Position numbers and translations under genes: made by a program. The notes under the pieces are model-generated. The model was not told the origin of the DNA and made no database searches. It worked only from the letters and a program-made list of their open reading frames with translations. Shown piece by piece: positions 34,912-42,814 of a stretch of DNA of 64,000 nucleotides. Source of the stretch: Novosphingobium clariflavum (lineage in GTDB: Bacteria; Pseudomonadota; Alphaproteobacteria; Sphingomonadales; Sphingomonadaceae); the NCBI RefSeq assembly GCF_026420865.1, contig NZ_JAPCWC010000005.1, positions 186,001 through 250,000 of the forward strand. The letters run 5' to 3'. Positions within the stretch are counted from its first letter, which is position 1. Each line of letters opens with the position of its first letter.

Positions 34912-35682
34912 ATGCACACAGTGATCGAAACCAACGAAGCGCGGCGGCCCTGGGGGCTCGCCGCGTTTCTCGTGTTGGCCCTCGCCGCCTTCGTGGCCCT
35001 TGGCATCTGGCAGGTGCAGCGCCTGCAGTGGAAGCACGCGCTGATCGCCCGTGTCGACGCGCGGGTCCATGCCGAGCCGATCCCGCTTCCCGCTGACGAC
35101 CGCCTCGCGCGGGTAAAGGGTTCCGACCTCGACTATCTGCGCGTTTCGCTCCAGGGTAGCTACGAGGGCAGCGCGACCGTCCTGGTGCGCGCCGCCACCG
35201 ATCTTGGCACCGGGTACTGGACGATGACGCCGCTGAAGCTCGAGGATGGACGGCAGGTCTGGGTGAACCGCGGCTTCGTGCCGGCGGGCACCGGCGCCAG
35301 CGCCGCCGCCGCGAGCACCCCGGCAGGCGCGGTCCGCGTTGTCGGCCTGCTGCGTTCGGACGAGCCCAAGGGCAGCCTGCTGCAGTCCAACCAGCCGCAG
35401 GACGACCGCTGGTACTCGCGCGATACCACGGCGATGGCGGCCGCGCGCGGGATCGGCCGGGTGGTGCCCGCCTTCGTCGATGCGCAGGCCGAACAGGCCC
35501 GCCGCCCAGCCGGACCAAAGCCCGCCGGACCAAAGCCTGGGGCACCGGCGCCGGTGCCCGGCCTCACCCAGATCCACTTCCCGGACAACCACCTCAGTTA
35601 TGCGCTGACGTGGTTCGCGCTGGCGGCGATGTCGGCGATGGCGCTGGTGTTTGTCTGGCGCCGCCGCCGATGGAACGGCTGA
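34912..35682 (+). CDS. SURF1-family oxidase assembly protein
   Basis: A 256-residue SURF1/Shy1 protein that helps insert haem into subunit I of haem-copper oxidases. It has the diagnostic two-helix layout: helix 1 at about 15-33 ending GIWQVQRLQWK, the periplasmic domain with GYWTMTPLKLEDGRQVWVNRGFVP, and helix 2 followed by a basic tail (VWRRRRWNG). A small insert near residues 197-212 is a tandem repeat (PAGPK twice) coded by a 15-base near-perfect duplication at 35509-35538. The 3' end overlaps regB by 13 bases. The link with a quinol oxidase (rather than a caa3 or aa3 oxidase) is notable. Confidence 0.9.
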   Translation: MHTVIETNEARRPWGLAAFLVLALAAFVALGIWQVQRLQWKHALIARVDARVHAEPIPLPADDRLARVKGSDLDYLRVSLQGSYEGSATVLVRAATDLGTGYWTMTPLKLEDGRQVWVNRGFVPAGTGASAAAASTPAGAVRVVGLLRSDEPKGSLLQSNQPQDDRWYSRDTTAMAAARGIGRVVPAFVDAQAEQARRPAGPKPAGPKPGAPAPVPGLTQIHFPDNHLSYALTWFALAAMSAMALVFVWRRRRWNG

Positions 35683-36980
35683 TCGACCTGTTCGCGCCGC
35701 GCGGGCTTCCCGGAAGCTCGGCCAGCCGCGCCAACGTCGTGCTGCTCACGCAGCTGCGCTGGACGGCGGTGGTCGGCCAGCTGGCCACCATCGTCGTGGT
35801 CCAGCAGGGCCTCGGCGTGAAGCTCTCGTTGGCGCCGCTGCTGATGGCGCCGCTGCTGCTGATCGTGGTCAACCTCGTCTCGGCCAGCGTGGTGCTGCGC
35901 CGCCAGTCGTTCTCGCAGGGCGAGCTGTTCTCGGCGCTGATGATCGACGTCGTGGCGCTGTGCTGGCAGCTCTACCATTCGGGCGGCGCGACCAATCCCT
36001 TCACGTTCCTGTTCCTGCTGCAGATCGTCATCGCCGCGGTCATCCTTGACCTCAGGTGGAGTTCGCTGGTGGCGATCAACGCCTGCCTCTGCGTGCTGCT
36101 GCTCACGTTCTATCACGAACCGCTCCAGCTGCCGGTGCAGGGGCGCGACCCGTTCCAGCTCTATCTCTACGGCAGCCTGCTGTGCTTCGTGCTGGCGGCG
36201 GTGCTGCTGATCGTGTTTGTCGCCCGCCTCGATCTCACCCGGCGCGAGAGCGATGCCAAGCTGGCGGCGCTGCGCCAGCAGGCGGCGGAGGAGGACCACA
36301 TCATCCGCATGGGCCTGCTGGCCTCGGGCGCGGCGCACGAACTGGGCACGCCGCTCTCGTCGATTTCGGTGATCCTGGGCGACTGGACCCACGAACCCGC
36401 GATCGCCGAAGACCCCGACCTTGCCGCCGACCTCGTCGACGTGCGCCGCGAGCTGGAGCGCTGCAAGACCATCGTCAGCGGCATCCTGATGTCGGCGGGC
36501 GAGATGCGCGGGGTGGCGCCGGCGGTCACCACCTTGCGCGGCTTCATCGGCGAGATCCTCGAGGAATGGCGCCCGCGCATGCCGGGCGAGCTGCGTTTCC
36601 TCGATTCGATCGACGTCGACCGCTCGATCGTCTCCGATCCCGGCCTCCGCCAGGTCATCGGCAATGTCATCGACAATGCCGTGGAAGTCTCGAGCGACCT
36701 CGTGGTGATCGAGGCCTGGGTCGAATCGGGCCGCCTCGTGCTGACCGTCAGCGACCGCGGGCCGGGGTTCGCGGCGGAAATCCTGCCGCGCGTCGGCCAG
36801 CCCTATGCCTCGACCAAGGGCCGTGACGGCGGCGGGCTGGGGCTGTTCCTGGTGGTCAACGTGATCCGCAAGCTCGGCGGCAAAGTAGCGGTCGACAACC
36901 TGCCCGGTCGCGGGGCAAGGGTGCAACTTGCGATTCCCCTTGCTACACTGGCCTACGAGCCCAGGAAGGGTGACGAATAA
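35670..36980 (+). CDS. regB: RegB/PrrB-type redox-sensing histidine kinase
   Basis: A 436-residue membrane kinase. Six membrane helices (about 20-185) carry the RegB quinone-sensing heptapeptide GGATNPF at residues 105-111. The dimerisation H-box is ASGAAHELGTPLSSI with phospho-acceptor H223, and the redox-active cysteine is C265 in ELERCKTIVSG. The ATP-binding N, G1 and G2 boxes follow (IDNAVEVSSD, DRGPGF, GGGLGLFLV). It senses respiratory redox state through quinone and cysteine oxidation. ATG 35670 lies inside the end of surf1, linking it to the oxidase operon; the partner response regulator is 20 bp downstream. Confidence 0.93.
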   Translation: MERLIDLFAPRGLPGSSASRANVVLLTQLRWTAVVGQLATIVVVQQGLGVKLSLAPLLMAPLLLIVVNLVSASVVLRRQSFSQGELFSALMIDVVALCWQLYHSGGATNPFTFLFLLQIVIAAVILDLRWSSLVAINACLCVLLLTFYHEPLQLPVQGRDPFQLYLYGSLLCFVLAAVLLIVFVARLDLTRRESDAKLAALRQQAAEEDHIIRMGLLASGAAHELGTPLSSISVILGDWTHEPAIAEDPDLAADLVDVRRELERCKTIVSGILMSAGEMRGVAPAVTTLRGFIGEILEEWRPRMPGELRFLDSIDVDRSIVSDPGLRQVIGNVIDNAVEVSSDLVVIEAWVESGRLVLTVSDRGPGFAAEILPRVGQPYASTKGRDGGGLGLFLVVNVIRKLGGKVAVDNLPGRGARVQLAIPLATLAYEPRKGDE

Positions 36981-37000
36981 CATACATTCGGGGCCATCCT

Positions 37001-37570
37001 TTGACCGAGCCTGCCATCACCGATAGCGCCGCCCCCTGCGGGGACAGTGCCAGCCTGCTGATCGTCGAGGATGACCCGACGTTCGCGCGGACCTTGCGCC
37101 GTTCGTTCGAGCGGCGCGGATACCGGGTGAGTTCCGCCGCCAGCCCGGAAGAGGCCGAACGGCTCTGCGCCGCCGCCGATTTCGACTACGCGGTGGTCGA
37201 TCTCAAGCTCGGCGCCTCGTCCGGGCTCTCGGTGGTGCAGATGCTGCATGGCCGCGCGCCGCAGACCCGCATCGTCGTGCTGACCGGCTACGCCTCGATC
37301 GCCACCGCGGTGGAGGCGATCAAGCTCGGCGCCTCGCATTATCTCGCCAAGCCCTCCAACACCGACGACATCGAGGCGGCCTTCGCCAGTGGCGGCGAGG
37401 GGGATGCCAGCGTGCCGGTCGACGGGCGCAAGAGCTCGATCAAGACGCTGGAGTGGGAATATATCCACGGCACCCTGGTCGAGTGCGACTTCAACATTTC
37501 CGAGGCGGCGCGCCGCCTCGGCCTCCATCGCCGGACGCTCGCGCGCAAGCTCGAAAAGCGCCAAGTCTAG
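37001..37570 (+). CDS. regA: RegA/PrrA-type response regulator
   Basis: A 189-residue response regulator: receiver domain (LLIVEDD at 19-25, phospho-acceptor D67 in DYAVVDLKLG, K117 in YLAKPSN), then the Fis-type helix-turn-helix EYIHGTLVECDFNISEAARRLGLHRRTLARKLEKR, which is nearly invariant in the RegA/PrrA/ActR group. It controls respiratory, carbon and nitrogen genes with redox. The frame offers only a TTG start (37001) with a weak ribosome site. The TAG stop is part of a palindromic repeat element. Confidence 0.93.
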   Translation: MTEPAITDSAAPCGDSASLLIVEDDPTFARTLRRSFERRGYRVSSAASPEEAERLCAAADFDYAVVDLKLGASSGLSVVQMLHGRAPQTRIVVLTGYASIATAVEAIKLGASHYLAKPSNTDDIEAAFASGGEGDASVPVDGRKSSIKTLEWEYIHGTLVECDFNISEAARRLGLHRRTLARKLEKRQV

Positions 37571-37620
37571 AGCGTTCTTCGATCGGAGTGGAACACGCAG
37601 TGACTCGGAAAACGCTCTAG
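37567..37620. repeat. CTAGAGCG-ended palindromic element
   Basis: A 54-base unit with perfect 10-base inverted ends (CTAGAGCGTT at 37567-37576, AACGCTCTAG at 37611-37620). The left end supplies the TAG stop of regA. The inner part also shows partial dyad symmetry. Elements with such CTAGAGC ends are scattered in many alphaproteobacterial genomes, as I recall. It could also act as a terminator for the cyo-reg operon. Confidence 0.7.
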
Positions 37621-37643
37621 GCGGTGGCGAGGAGGGGAGAGAG

Positions 37644-38573
37644 ATGGCCGATCATTCCGCGCCGAGAAAGGCGCGCCTGCCTGCGGTCGATCCGCGGGCG
37701 CTGCTGACGTTCCGCGCGGTCTGCGAAACCGGTTCGATCAGCGCGGCGGCGCGCGCGCTCAACCTCTCGCAGCCTTCGGTGTCCAACACCATCGCCTTGC
37801 TGGAAAGCCGGCTCGGCACCGTCTTGTTCGAGCGCGGGCGCGGCGGCATCGTGCTGACGCGCGAGGGGCTGGTGCTGCAGCGCCGCTCCGAGGCGCTGGC
37901 GACGCTGCTGGCCGATGCGGTGAGCGACGTCGAGCATGCCCGCCACCGCATCTCCGGCCCCTTGCGCATCGGCGGCACCCCCGGCGCGCTGCTGACGCTG
38001 CTGCCCGGCGCGATCATGCGCATGGAAGCGGCTATGGGCGACTTCGCGCTGAGCGTGGTCGAGCGGCCGGACGCCGAACTGCACGAGATGCTGCGCCAGG
38101 GCGAGATCGAGCTGGCCATGGTCACCACCCGCATCGAAACGATCCCCGAGGGGATGACCGAGGTTACCGCCGCGCGCGATCCCTTCGCGCTGATCGTCGG
38201 CCGGCATCATGCCGCGCTGGGCGAGCGGATTTCGCTGCGCGAGGTCGAGGCGCTGCCCTGGGTGCTGCCCGAGGCGCGCGGCGCCTTCCGCCGCCAGGTC
38301 GATGCCCTGTTCATCGCCGCGGGCGTCTCGGTGCCGCGCACCACGATCCGTTGCGACTCGCTGCTGACCACCCGCGCCATCGTGCGCGACACCGACCGCG
38401 TGACCGTGCTGCCGCGCACCGTGGCGCTCGACGGCATGTCCGACGGTTCGATCCGCGCCATCGCCATTGCCGAGGCGGTGTTCGAGCGCAGCGTCGGGGT
38501 ACTGCGCATGGCAGGCGGCGCGCTGTCGCCGCTGGGCGAGGCCATGCTGGCGGCGCTCCCGCCTGTTCCATAG
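37644..38573 (+). CDS. LysR-family regulator of the aromatic operon
   Basis: A 309-residue LysR-type regulator: HTH in residues 14-75 (LLTFRAVCETGSISAAARALNLSQPSVSNTIALLESRLG), effector domain from about 100. GAGGGGAGAGAG precedes ATG 37644. It lies 110 bp upstream of, and on the same strand as, a nine-gene operon for aromatic ring cleavage and glycoside handling. This is where the FdeR regulator would be expected if the pathway is flavonoid-like, but the effector is not readable. Confidence 0.88.
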   Translation: MADHSAPRKARLPAVDPRALLTFRAVCETGSISAAARALNLSQPSVSNTIALLESRLGTVLFERGRGGIVLTREGLVLQRRSEALATLLADAVSDVEHARHRISGPLRIGGTPGALLTLLPGAIMRMEAAMGDFALSVVERPDAELHEMLRQGEIELAMVTTRIETIPEGMTEVTAARDPFALIVGRHHAALGERISLREVEALPWVLPEARGAFRRQVDALFIAAGVSVPRTTIRCDSLLTTRAIVRDTDRVTVLPRTVALDGMSDGSIRAIAIAEAVFERSVGVLRMAGGALSPLGEAMLAALPPVP

Positions 38574-38683
38574 TTTTTCACTATGGTGATCTGAAATATC
38601 ATTATTTTACTTTGGGTGCCCGGACCCGCTAAACCGCTCTCAGGCCCGACAAATGGGCCGAAAGATAAAGACGGGAGAGAGCG
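38574..38683. promoter_or_regulatory. Control region ahead of the aromatic operon
   Basis: The first 50 bases are strongly AT-rich against the local background and include TCAC-TATG-GTGA (about 38587-38598) and ATATCATTATTTTAC, a likely promoter and LysR contact region. GGGAGAGAG lies just before the amidohydrolase ATG. Confidence 0.5.
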
Positions 38684-39919
38684 ATGCGGACCCTGATCCG
38701 CGATGTATCCATCTTCGACGGCAGCGGCAGCGCTCTCCAGACCGGCTCGGTGCTGGTGGACGGCGAGCGGATCGCCCGCGTGGCCTATGGCGCCGACGCG
38801 CTGGCGGGTGAAACCGCCGAGGTGACGATCGACGGGCGCGGCAAGACGCTGATGCCGGGGCTGGTCGACGCTCACACCCACCTCACCTGGGGGTCTTCGG
38901 TCGAGAAGATCTACCACCAGTTCATTCTTCCGCCCGAGGAACTCAAGGTCGCGGCCTGGCGCAATGCGCGGGTGCTGCTCGACCACGGTTTCACCTCGAT
39001 CTACTCGGCCGGCGCGCTGGGCGACATGATCGAGCCGGAACTTGCCCGTGCCATTGCCGCGGGCGAGACCCCGGGGCCGCGCATGGTGCCCTCCACCCTC
39101 GAACGCAGCCCCGAAGGCGACGAAGGCGTCGATACCGGCGACGTGTTCAACGGCCGCGGGCCCGACGCGATGCGCCGCTTCGTGGCCTACTGCAAGGATG
39201 AGGGCGTCCAGTCGATCAAGCTGGTCGTCTCCGGCGAGGACGCGCTGAAGCCCGGCTCGGCCATGCAGGTGCTCTACACCCGCGAGGAACTGGAAGCGGC
39301 CGGAGAGGCCGCGCGCGAGGCCGGCCTGTGGATCGCCGCGCATACTTATTCGCCCGAGGCGATCGGCCTGGCGCTCGATGCCGGTGCGCGCATCCTCTAC
39401 CACTGCTCCTTCGCCGATGATGCCACTCTCGAGCGCATGGCGGCGGACAAGGACAGGTTCTTCTACGCCCCCGGTCCCGGCGTTTCGGTCGCCGCGCTGG
39501 AGGCCAATCCGCCGCCGCATGTCGACATGACCCACATGAAGGCGAGCGCGAACGAGCGCATGGGCCTCGAAGGCAAGCTGGTGCCCGAACTCAAGGCGCG
39601 CGGCGTGCGCATCCTGACCGGCGGCGACTATGGCTTCCCGTTCAATCCGCATGGCCGCAACGCCCGCGATCTGGAGCATTTCGTCCAGTACTTCGGCTTC
39701 ACCCCGGCCGAGGCCCTGCGCTCGGCCACCCAGTACGGCGGCGAGCTGATGGGGCTCGAGGTCGGGCTGGTGAAGGAAGGCTGGCTGGCCGACCTGCTGT
39801 TGGTCGACGGCGATCCCACCGCGGACGTCGCGATCCTGCAGGACAAGGACCGGCTGGCGATGATCATGAAGGGCGGCGCGCTCCACAAGGCGCCCGCCGA
39901 GATCGCGGCAACAGAGTAA
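38684..39919 (+). CDS. Metal-dependent amidohydrolase
   Basis: A 411-residue amidohydrolase superfamily enzyme of the imidazolonepropionase-like/prolidase-like subgroup. Metal ligands are clear: H64 and H66 (DAHTH), the probably carboxylated K179 (QSIKLVVSG), H220 (IAAHTYS), H240 (LYHCSF) and D315 (LTGGDYGF). No signal peptide, so cytoplasmic. It opens the operon with the aromatic hydroxylase 15 bp downstream. Its reaction is unknown: opening a lactone or cyclic intermediate, hydrolysing an amide or ester, or a C-C hydrolysis are all possible in this superfamily. Confidence 0.85.
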   Translation: MRTLIRDVSIFDGSGSALQTGSVLVDGERIARVAYGADALAGETAEVTIDGRGKTLMPGLVDAHTHLTWGSSVEKIYHQFILPPEELKVAAWRNARVLLDHGFTSIYSAGALGDMIEPELARAIAAGETPGPRMVPSTLERSPEGDEGVDTGDVFNGRGPDAMRRFVAYCKDEGVQSIKLVVSGEDALKPGSAMQVLYTREELEAAGEAAREAGLWIAAHTYSPEAIGLALDAGARILYHCSFADDATLERMAADKDRFFYAPGPGVSVAALEANPPPHVDMTHMKASANERMGLEGKLVPELKARGVRILTGGDYGFPFNPHGRNARDLEHFVQYFGFTPAEALRSATQYGGELMGLEVGLVKEGWLADLLLVDGDPTADVAILQDKDRLAMIMKGGALHKAPAEIAATE

Positions 39920-39934
39920 CCAGGGGCTGAATCG

Positions 39935-41458
39935 ATGACTTACGACGTGGTTGTCGTAGGCTGCGGCCCGGTGGGCGCGCTGGCCGCGAACCTTCTCGGC
40001 CTGAAAGGGCTCAAGGTGCTGGTTCTCGAACGGGAACTGGAACACTACCCGCTGCCGCGCGCGGTCCATCTCGATCACGAGATGATGCGCCTGTTCCAGT
40101 CCGCCGGGGTGATCGGCCAGGTCGAGGGCGACATGATCGCCACCGACGGCCATCTTCACGTCGGCGCCGACCACGGCGTGATCCGCTACATGGGCACCGT
40201 GGGCAAGCCGCGCCCGTTCGGCTGGGCCAACGACTACTTCTTCTACCAGCCCGAACTCGAAGCGCACTTGCGCGAGGGCTTTGCCGCCATGCCCAACGTC
40301 ACGCTGAAGCTGGGTGCCAGCTTCACCGGGCTGACGCAGGACGCGGACGGGGTGACGGTCGACTATCTCGGCGGCGCCGAGGCCCGCAGCGTCCGGGCCC
40401 GCTGGGTGATCGCCGCCGACGGCGCCCGCAGCGCCGTGCGCAAGGCGCTGGGCGTCACGCTCGACGATCTGCGGTTCGAGGAGCCCTGGCTCGTCGTCGA
40501 TGCCGAAGTCGAAGGGCCGGTGGCCTTCCCGCCGCTTTCCGGCGTGCCCGAGGGGGCCGATCTCCAGCGTCTTTCGGTGATGATGTGCGATCCTGCGCGC
40601 CCCGCCACGGTGGTGCCCGGCCGCCGCGACCATCGCCGCTGGGAGTTCATGCTGCTTCCCGGCGAGGACGACACCGCGATGATGGCCCCCGAGAAGGTCG
40701 CCGAACTGGTCGGCGCGTGGATGGCCGATGTGCCGCACCGGATCGTGCGCGCCGCGACCTACCGTTTCCACGGCCTCGTCGCGCACCAGTGGCAGGTCGG
40801 CAACGTGTTCCTCGCCGGGGATGCCGCGCACCAGACCCCGCCGTTCTTCGGGCAGGGCATGTGCCATGGCCTGCGCGATGTCGCCAATCTGGCGTGGAAG
40901 ATGGATGCGGTGGCCAACCACGGCGCCGCGCCTGCGGTGCTGGCGACCTACCAGCGCGAGCGCGATCCGCATGTCCGCGCGGTGATCGGCGCGGCGGTCG
41001 CGGCCGGGCGCTATATCTGCGAACTCGACCCCGCCAGGGCCGCGCAGCGCGATGCCCGCATCCGCGCGGAAGCGGCGCAAAGGTCGGGCGAGACCGCGCA
41101 TGACCTGATCCCGGCGATCGGCGAGGGTGTGATCCTTGCTGGCACTGCCGGAGCGGGTGGACGCTTCGTGCAGCCGGTCCTCACCGACGGCCGCAAGCTC
41201 GACGACCTGACCGGCGGCGACTGGCGCCTCTTCGTGCGCGACGATGCCGTGCCGGGGCAGGCCGAGGGCGTGACGCGCATCCTCGCCTCGACCCTGCCGG
41301 ACCATGGCGCGGTGACCACATGGCTGGACGATCACGGCGTCGATGCCGTGCTGGTCCGCCCCGACCACTATGTCTTCGGCACTGCCGGCGACAGCGCCGA
41401 AGACCTGCTGGCCGCCCGCGCGGCGCAGCTTTCCAGCCATCAGGAGCTTGCCGCATGA
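39935..41458 (+). CDS. FAD-dependent aromatic hydroxylase, MhpA/FdeE-like
   Basis: A 507-residue class A flavoprotein monooxygenase. The FAD motif is VVVGCGPVGALAANLL (residues 5-20), the second motif VIAADGARSAVRKALG, and the third AGDAAHQTPPFFGQGMCHGLRDVANLAWK. It has the extra C-terminal thioredoxin-like domain of the MhpA/phenol hydroxylase group. It uses NAD(P)H and oxygen to add an ortho hydroxyl to a phenolic ring, making a catechol-type substrate. MhpA (3-(3-hydroxyphenyl)propionate) and FdeE (flavanone) are relatives by architecture; the true substrate is not readable. The stop overlaps the next gene by ATGA. Confidence 0.9.
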   Translation: MTYDVVVVGCGPVGALAANLLGLKGLKVLVLERELEHYPLPRAVHLDHEMMRLFQSAGVIGQVEGDMIATDGHLHVGADHGVIRYMGTVGKPRPFGWANDYFFYQPELEAHLREGFAAMPNVTLKLGASFTGLTQDADGVTVDYLGGAEARSVRARWVIAADGARSAVRKALGVTLDDLRFEEPWLVVDAEVEGPVAFPPLSGVPEGADLQRLSVMMCDPARPATVVPGRRDHRRWEFMLLPGEDDTAMMAPEKVAELVGAWMADVPHRIVRAATYRFHGLVAHQWQVGNVFLAGDAAHQTPPFFGQGMCHGLRDVANLAWKMDAVANHGAAPAVLATYQRERDPHVRAVIGAAVAAGRYICELDPARAAQRDARIRAEAAQRSGETAHDLIPAIGEGVILAGTAGAGGRFVQPVLTDGRKLDDLTGGDWRLFVRDDAVPGQAEGVTRILASTLPDHGAVTTWLDDHGVDAVLVRPDHYVFGTAGDSAEDLLAARAAQLSSHQELAA

Positions 41459-41886
41459 CCCTCACGCTTGCCGCAGCACAGACCATCGTCACCGGTACCC
41501 TTGGCGAAGCGCGGGCGCGGGGGGCAAGACCGCTCGCGGTGATCGTGCTCGACGCGGGCGCCCACCCGGTCGCCTTCGCCCGCGAGGACGGGGCGAGCCT
41601 CTACCGCTTCGACATCGCCAGGGCCAAGGCCGAGGGTGCCGTGGGCATGGACGCGGACACCGCGGTCCTGGCCGAGCGGGCCAAGGGCAACCCGGTCTTC
41701 TTTCAGAGCGTCACCGCGGCGGTCGGCGGCCGCATCGCGTTCTCGCCCGGCGGGGTGGTGATCCGCGATGCCGCCGGCACGCTGATCGGCGCCGTCGGCG
41801 TCAGCGGTGACACCGGCGAATGCGACGCCGACTGCGCCCGCGCCGGCCTGCGCGCGGCGGGTCTTCTTGAGGAGCAAGAGCCATGA
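41455..41886 (+). CDS. GlcG/HbpS-like protein (haem-degrading family)
   Basis: A 143-residue single-domain protein of the GlcG/HbpS (DUF336) family with the pattern GARPLAVIVLDAGAHPVAFAREDGASLYRFDIARAKA, GGVVIRDAAGTLIGAVGVSGDTGECDADCA. HbpS binds haem in Streptomyces; GlcG is a companion of glycolate use; relatives often sit in aromatic or ring-cleavage operons without a defined role. It overlaps both neighbours by four bases, so it is made in fixed ratio with the hydroxylase and the dioxygenase. No signal peptide. Two cysteines near the C-terminus (CDADC) are worth noting. Confidence 0.85.
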   Translation: MTLTLAAAQTIVTGTLGEARARGARPLAVIVLDAGAHPVAFAREDGASLYRFDIARAKAEGAVGMDADTAVLAERAKGNPVFFQSVTAAVGGRIAFSPGGVVIRDAAGTLIGAVGVSGDTGECDADCARAGLRAAGLLEEQEP

Positions 41887-42767
41887 AACTGCGCAGCATC
41901 GAACTGGCGCTGCCCGATCCGGCGGCCGCCGCCACCTTCATGACCCGGATCTGGGGCATGGCCGAGGCCGAGACGAAGGGGGACACGCATTACCTGCGCG
42001 GCTCCGGCCCGTTCCCCTACCTCGTGGCCTTCGAGAAGGCACAGGACGAGTTCGTCCGCTCGACCACGTTCGTCTGCACCAGCGAGGAACTGGAAGCGCT
42101 CAAGGCCCGCGTTACCGCCGCCGGATGGACGGCGAGCCCGACCACGAGCGACGACCTCGGCGGCGGCCACGGCCTGCTGGTCGAACTGCCCGAAGGCACG
42201 ATCCTGCGCTTTCTGGTCGGGGCCGCCGAAGTCGCGCCGATCGCCGGGCGCGACCTGCCGGTGAAGCTCACCCACGTGGTGTTCAACGCCGCCGATGCCG
42301 AAGCCTGCGGCCATGCGGTGGAGGACATCCTCGGCTTCCGCGTGTCCGACCGCACCAAGGGCATGGTCTTCGTGCGCTGCAACGACAGCCACCATTCCAC
42401 CGCCTTTGCCCGCGCCGGGTTCGCCTCGCTCAACCATGTCGCCTTCGAGATGGAGGACATCGACGCGGTGATGCGCGGCATCGGCCGACTGCGCGATCAT
42501 GCGATGGTTCCCGCCTGGGGCCCCGGCCGCCACGGCCCCGGCGCCAATGTCTACGCCTACTTCATCGCTCCGTTCGGCCCGGTGATCGAGTTTTCGACCG
42601 CCGTGGAGAAGGTGCCGGAGGACTATCAGGCCGGCGCGCCGGAAGACTGGACCTGGCCGCCGAACCGCATCGACCAGTGGGGTATCTCGGACAAGGATTT
42701 CGATGGCCTGCGCCAGGCCGAGGAACGCTTCCGCTTCCGCCGCGACTGGCAAGCCGCGCCGCTCTGA
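41883..42767 (+). CDS. Type I extradiol dioxygenase (VOC superfamily)
   Basis: A 294-residue two-module VOC protein with the iron site of type I extradiol dioxygenases: H131 (KLTHVVF), H185 (LNHVAFE) and E236 (VIEFST). The acid-base histidine motif is HHSTAFA (residues 170-176), as in BphC-type enzymes. It should cleave a catecholic ring next to the hydroxyls. The N-terminal module lacks metal ligands, as normal. It follows the ring hydroxylase and precedes a fumarylacetoacetase-family hydrolase, the expected order for hydroxylation, meta cleavage and hydrolysis. FdeC of the flavonoid pathway is a possible relative. Confidence 0.87.
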   Translation: MKLRSIELALPDPAAAATFMTRIWGMAEAETKGDTHYLRGSGPFPYLVAFEKAQDEFVRSTTFVCTSEELEALKARVTAAGWTASPTTSDDLGGGHGLLVELPEGTILRFLVGAAEVAPIAGRDLPVKLTHVVFNAADAEACGHAVEDILGFRVSDRTKGMVFVRCNDSHHSTAFARAGFASLNHVAFEMEDIDAVMRGIGRLRDHAMVPAWGPGRHGPGANVYAYFIAPFGPVIEFSTAVEKVPEDYQAGAPEDWTWPPNRIDQWGISDKDFDGLRQAEERFRFRRDWQAAPL

Positions 42768-42814
42768 CCATTTGACCGCCGCCGCCCGAGAGGCGGGGGC
42801 AGGGGAGACTACGC

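Noticed and set aside
35509..35538. Tandem 15-base repeat in surf1
   Set aside because: Small in-frame Pro/Ala/Gly linker expansion near the second membrane helix; unlikely to change function.
38207..41440. 1077-codon minus-strand frame across LysR, amidohydrolase and hydroxylase
   Set aside because: Shadow frame with no domain; it spans three well-defined sense genes.
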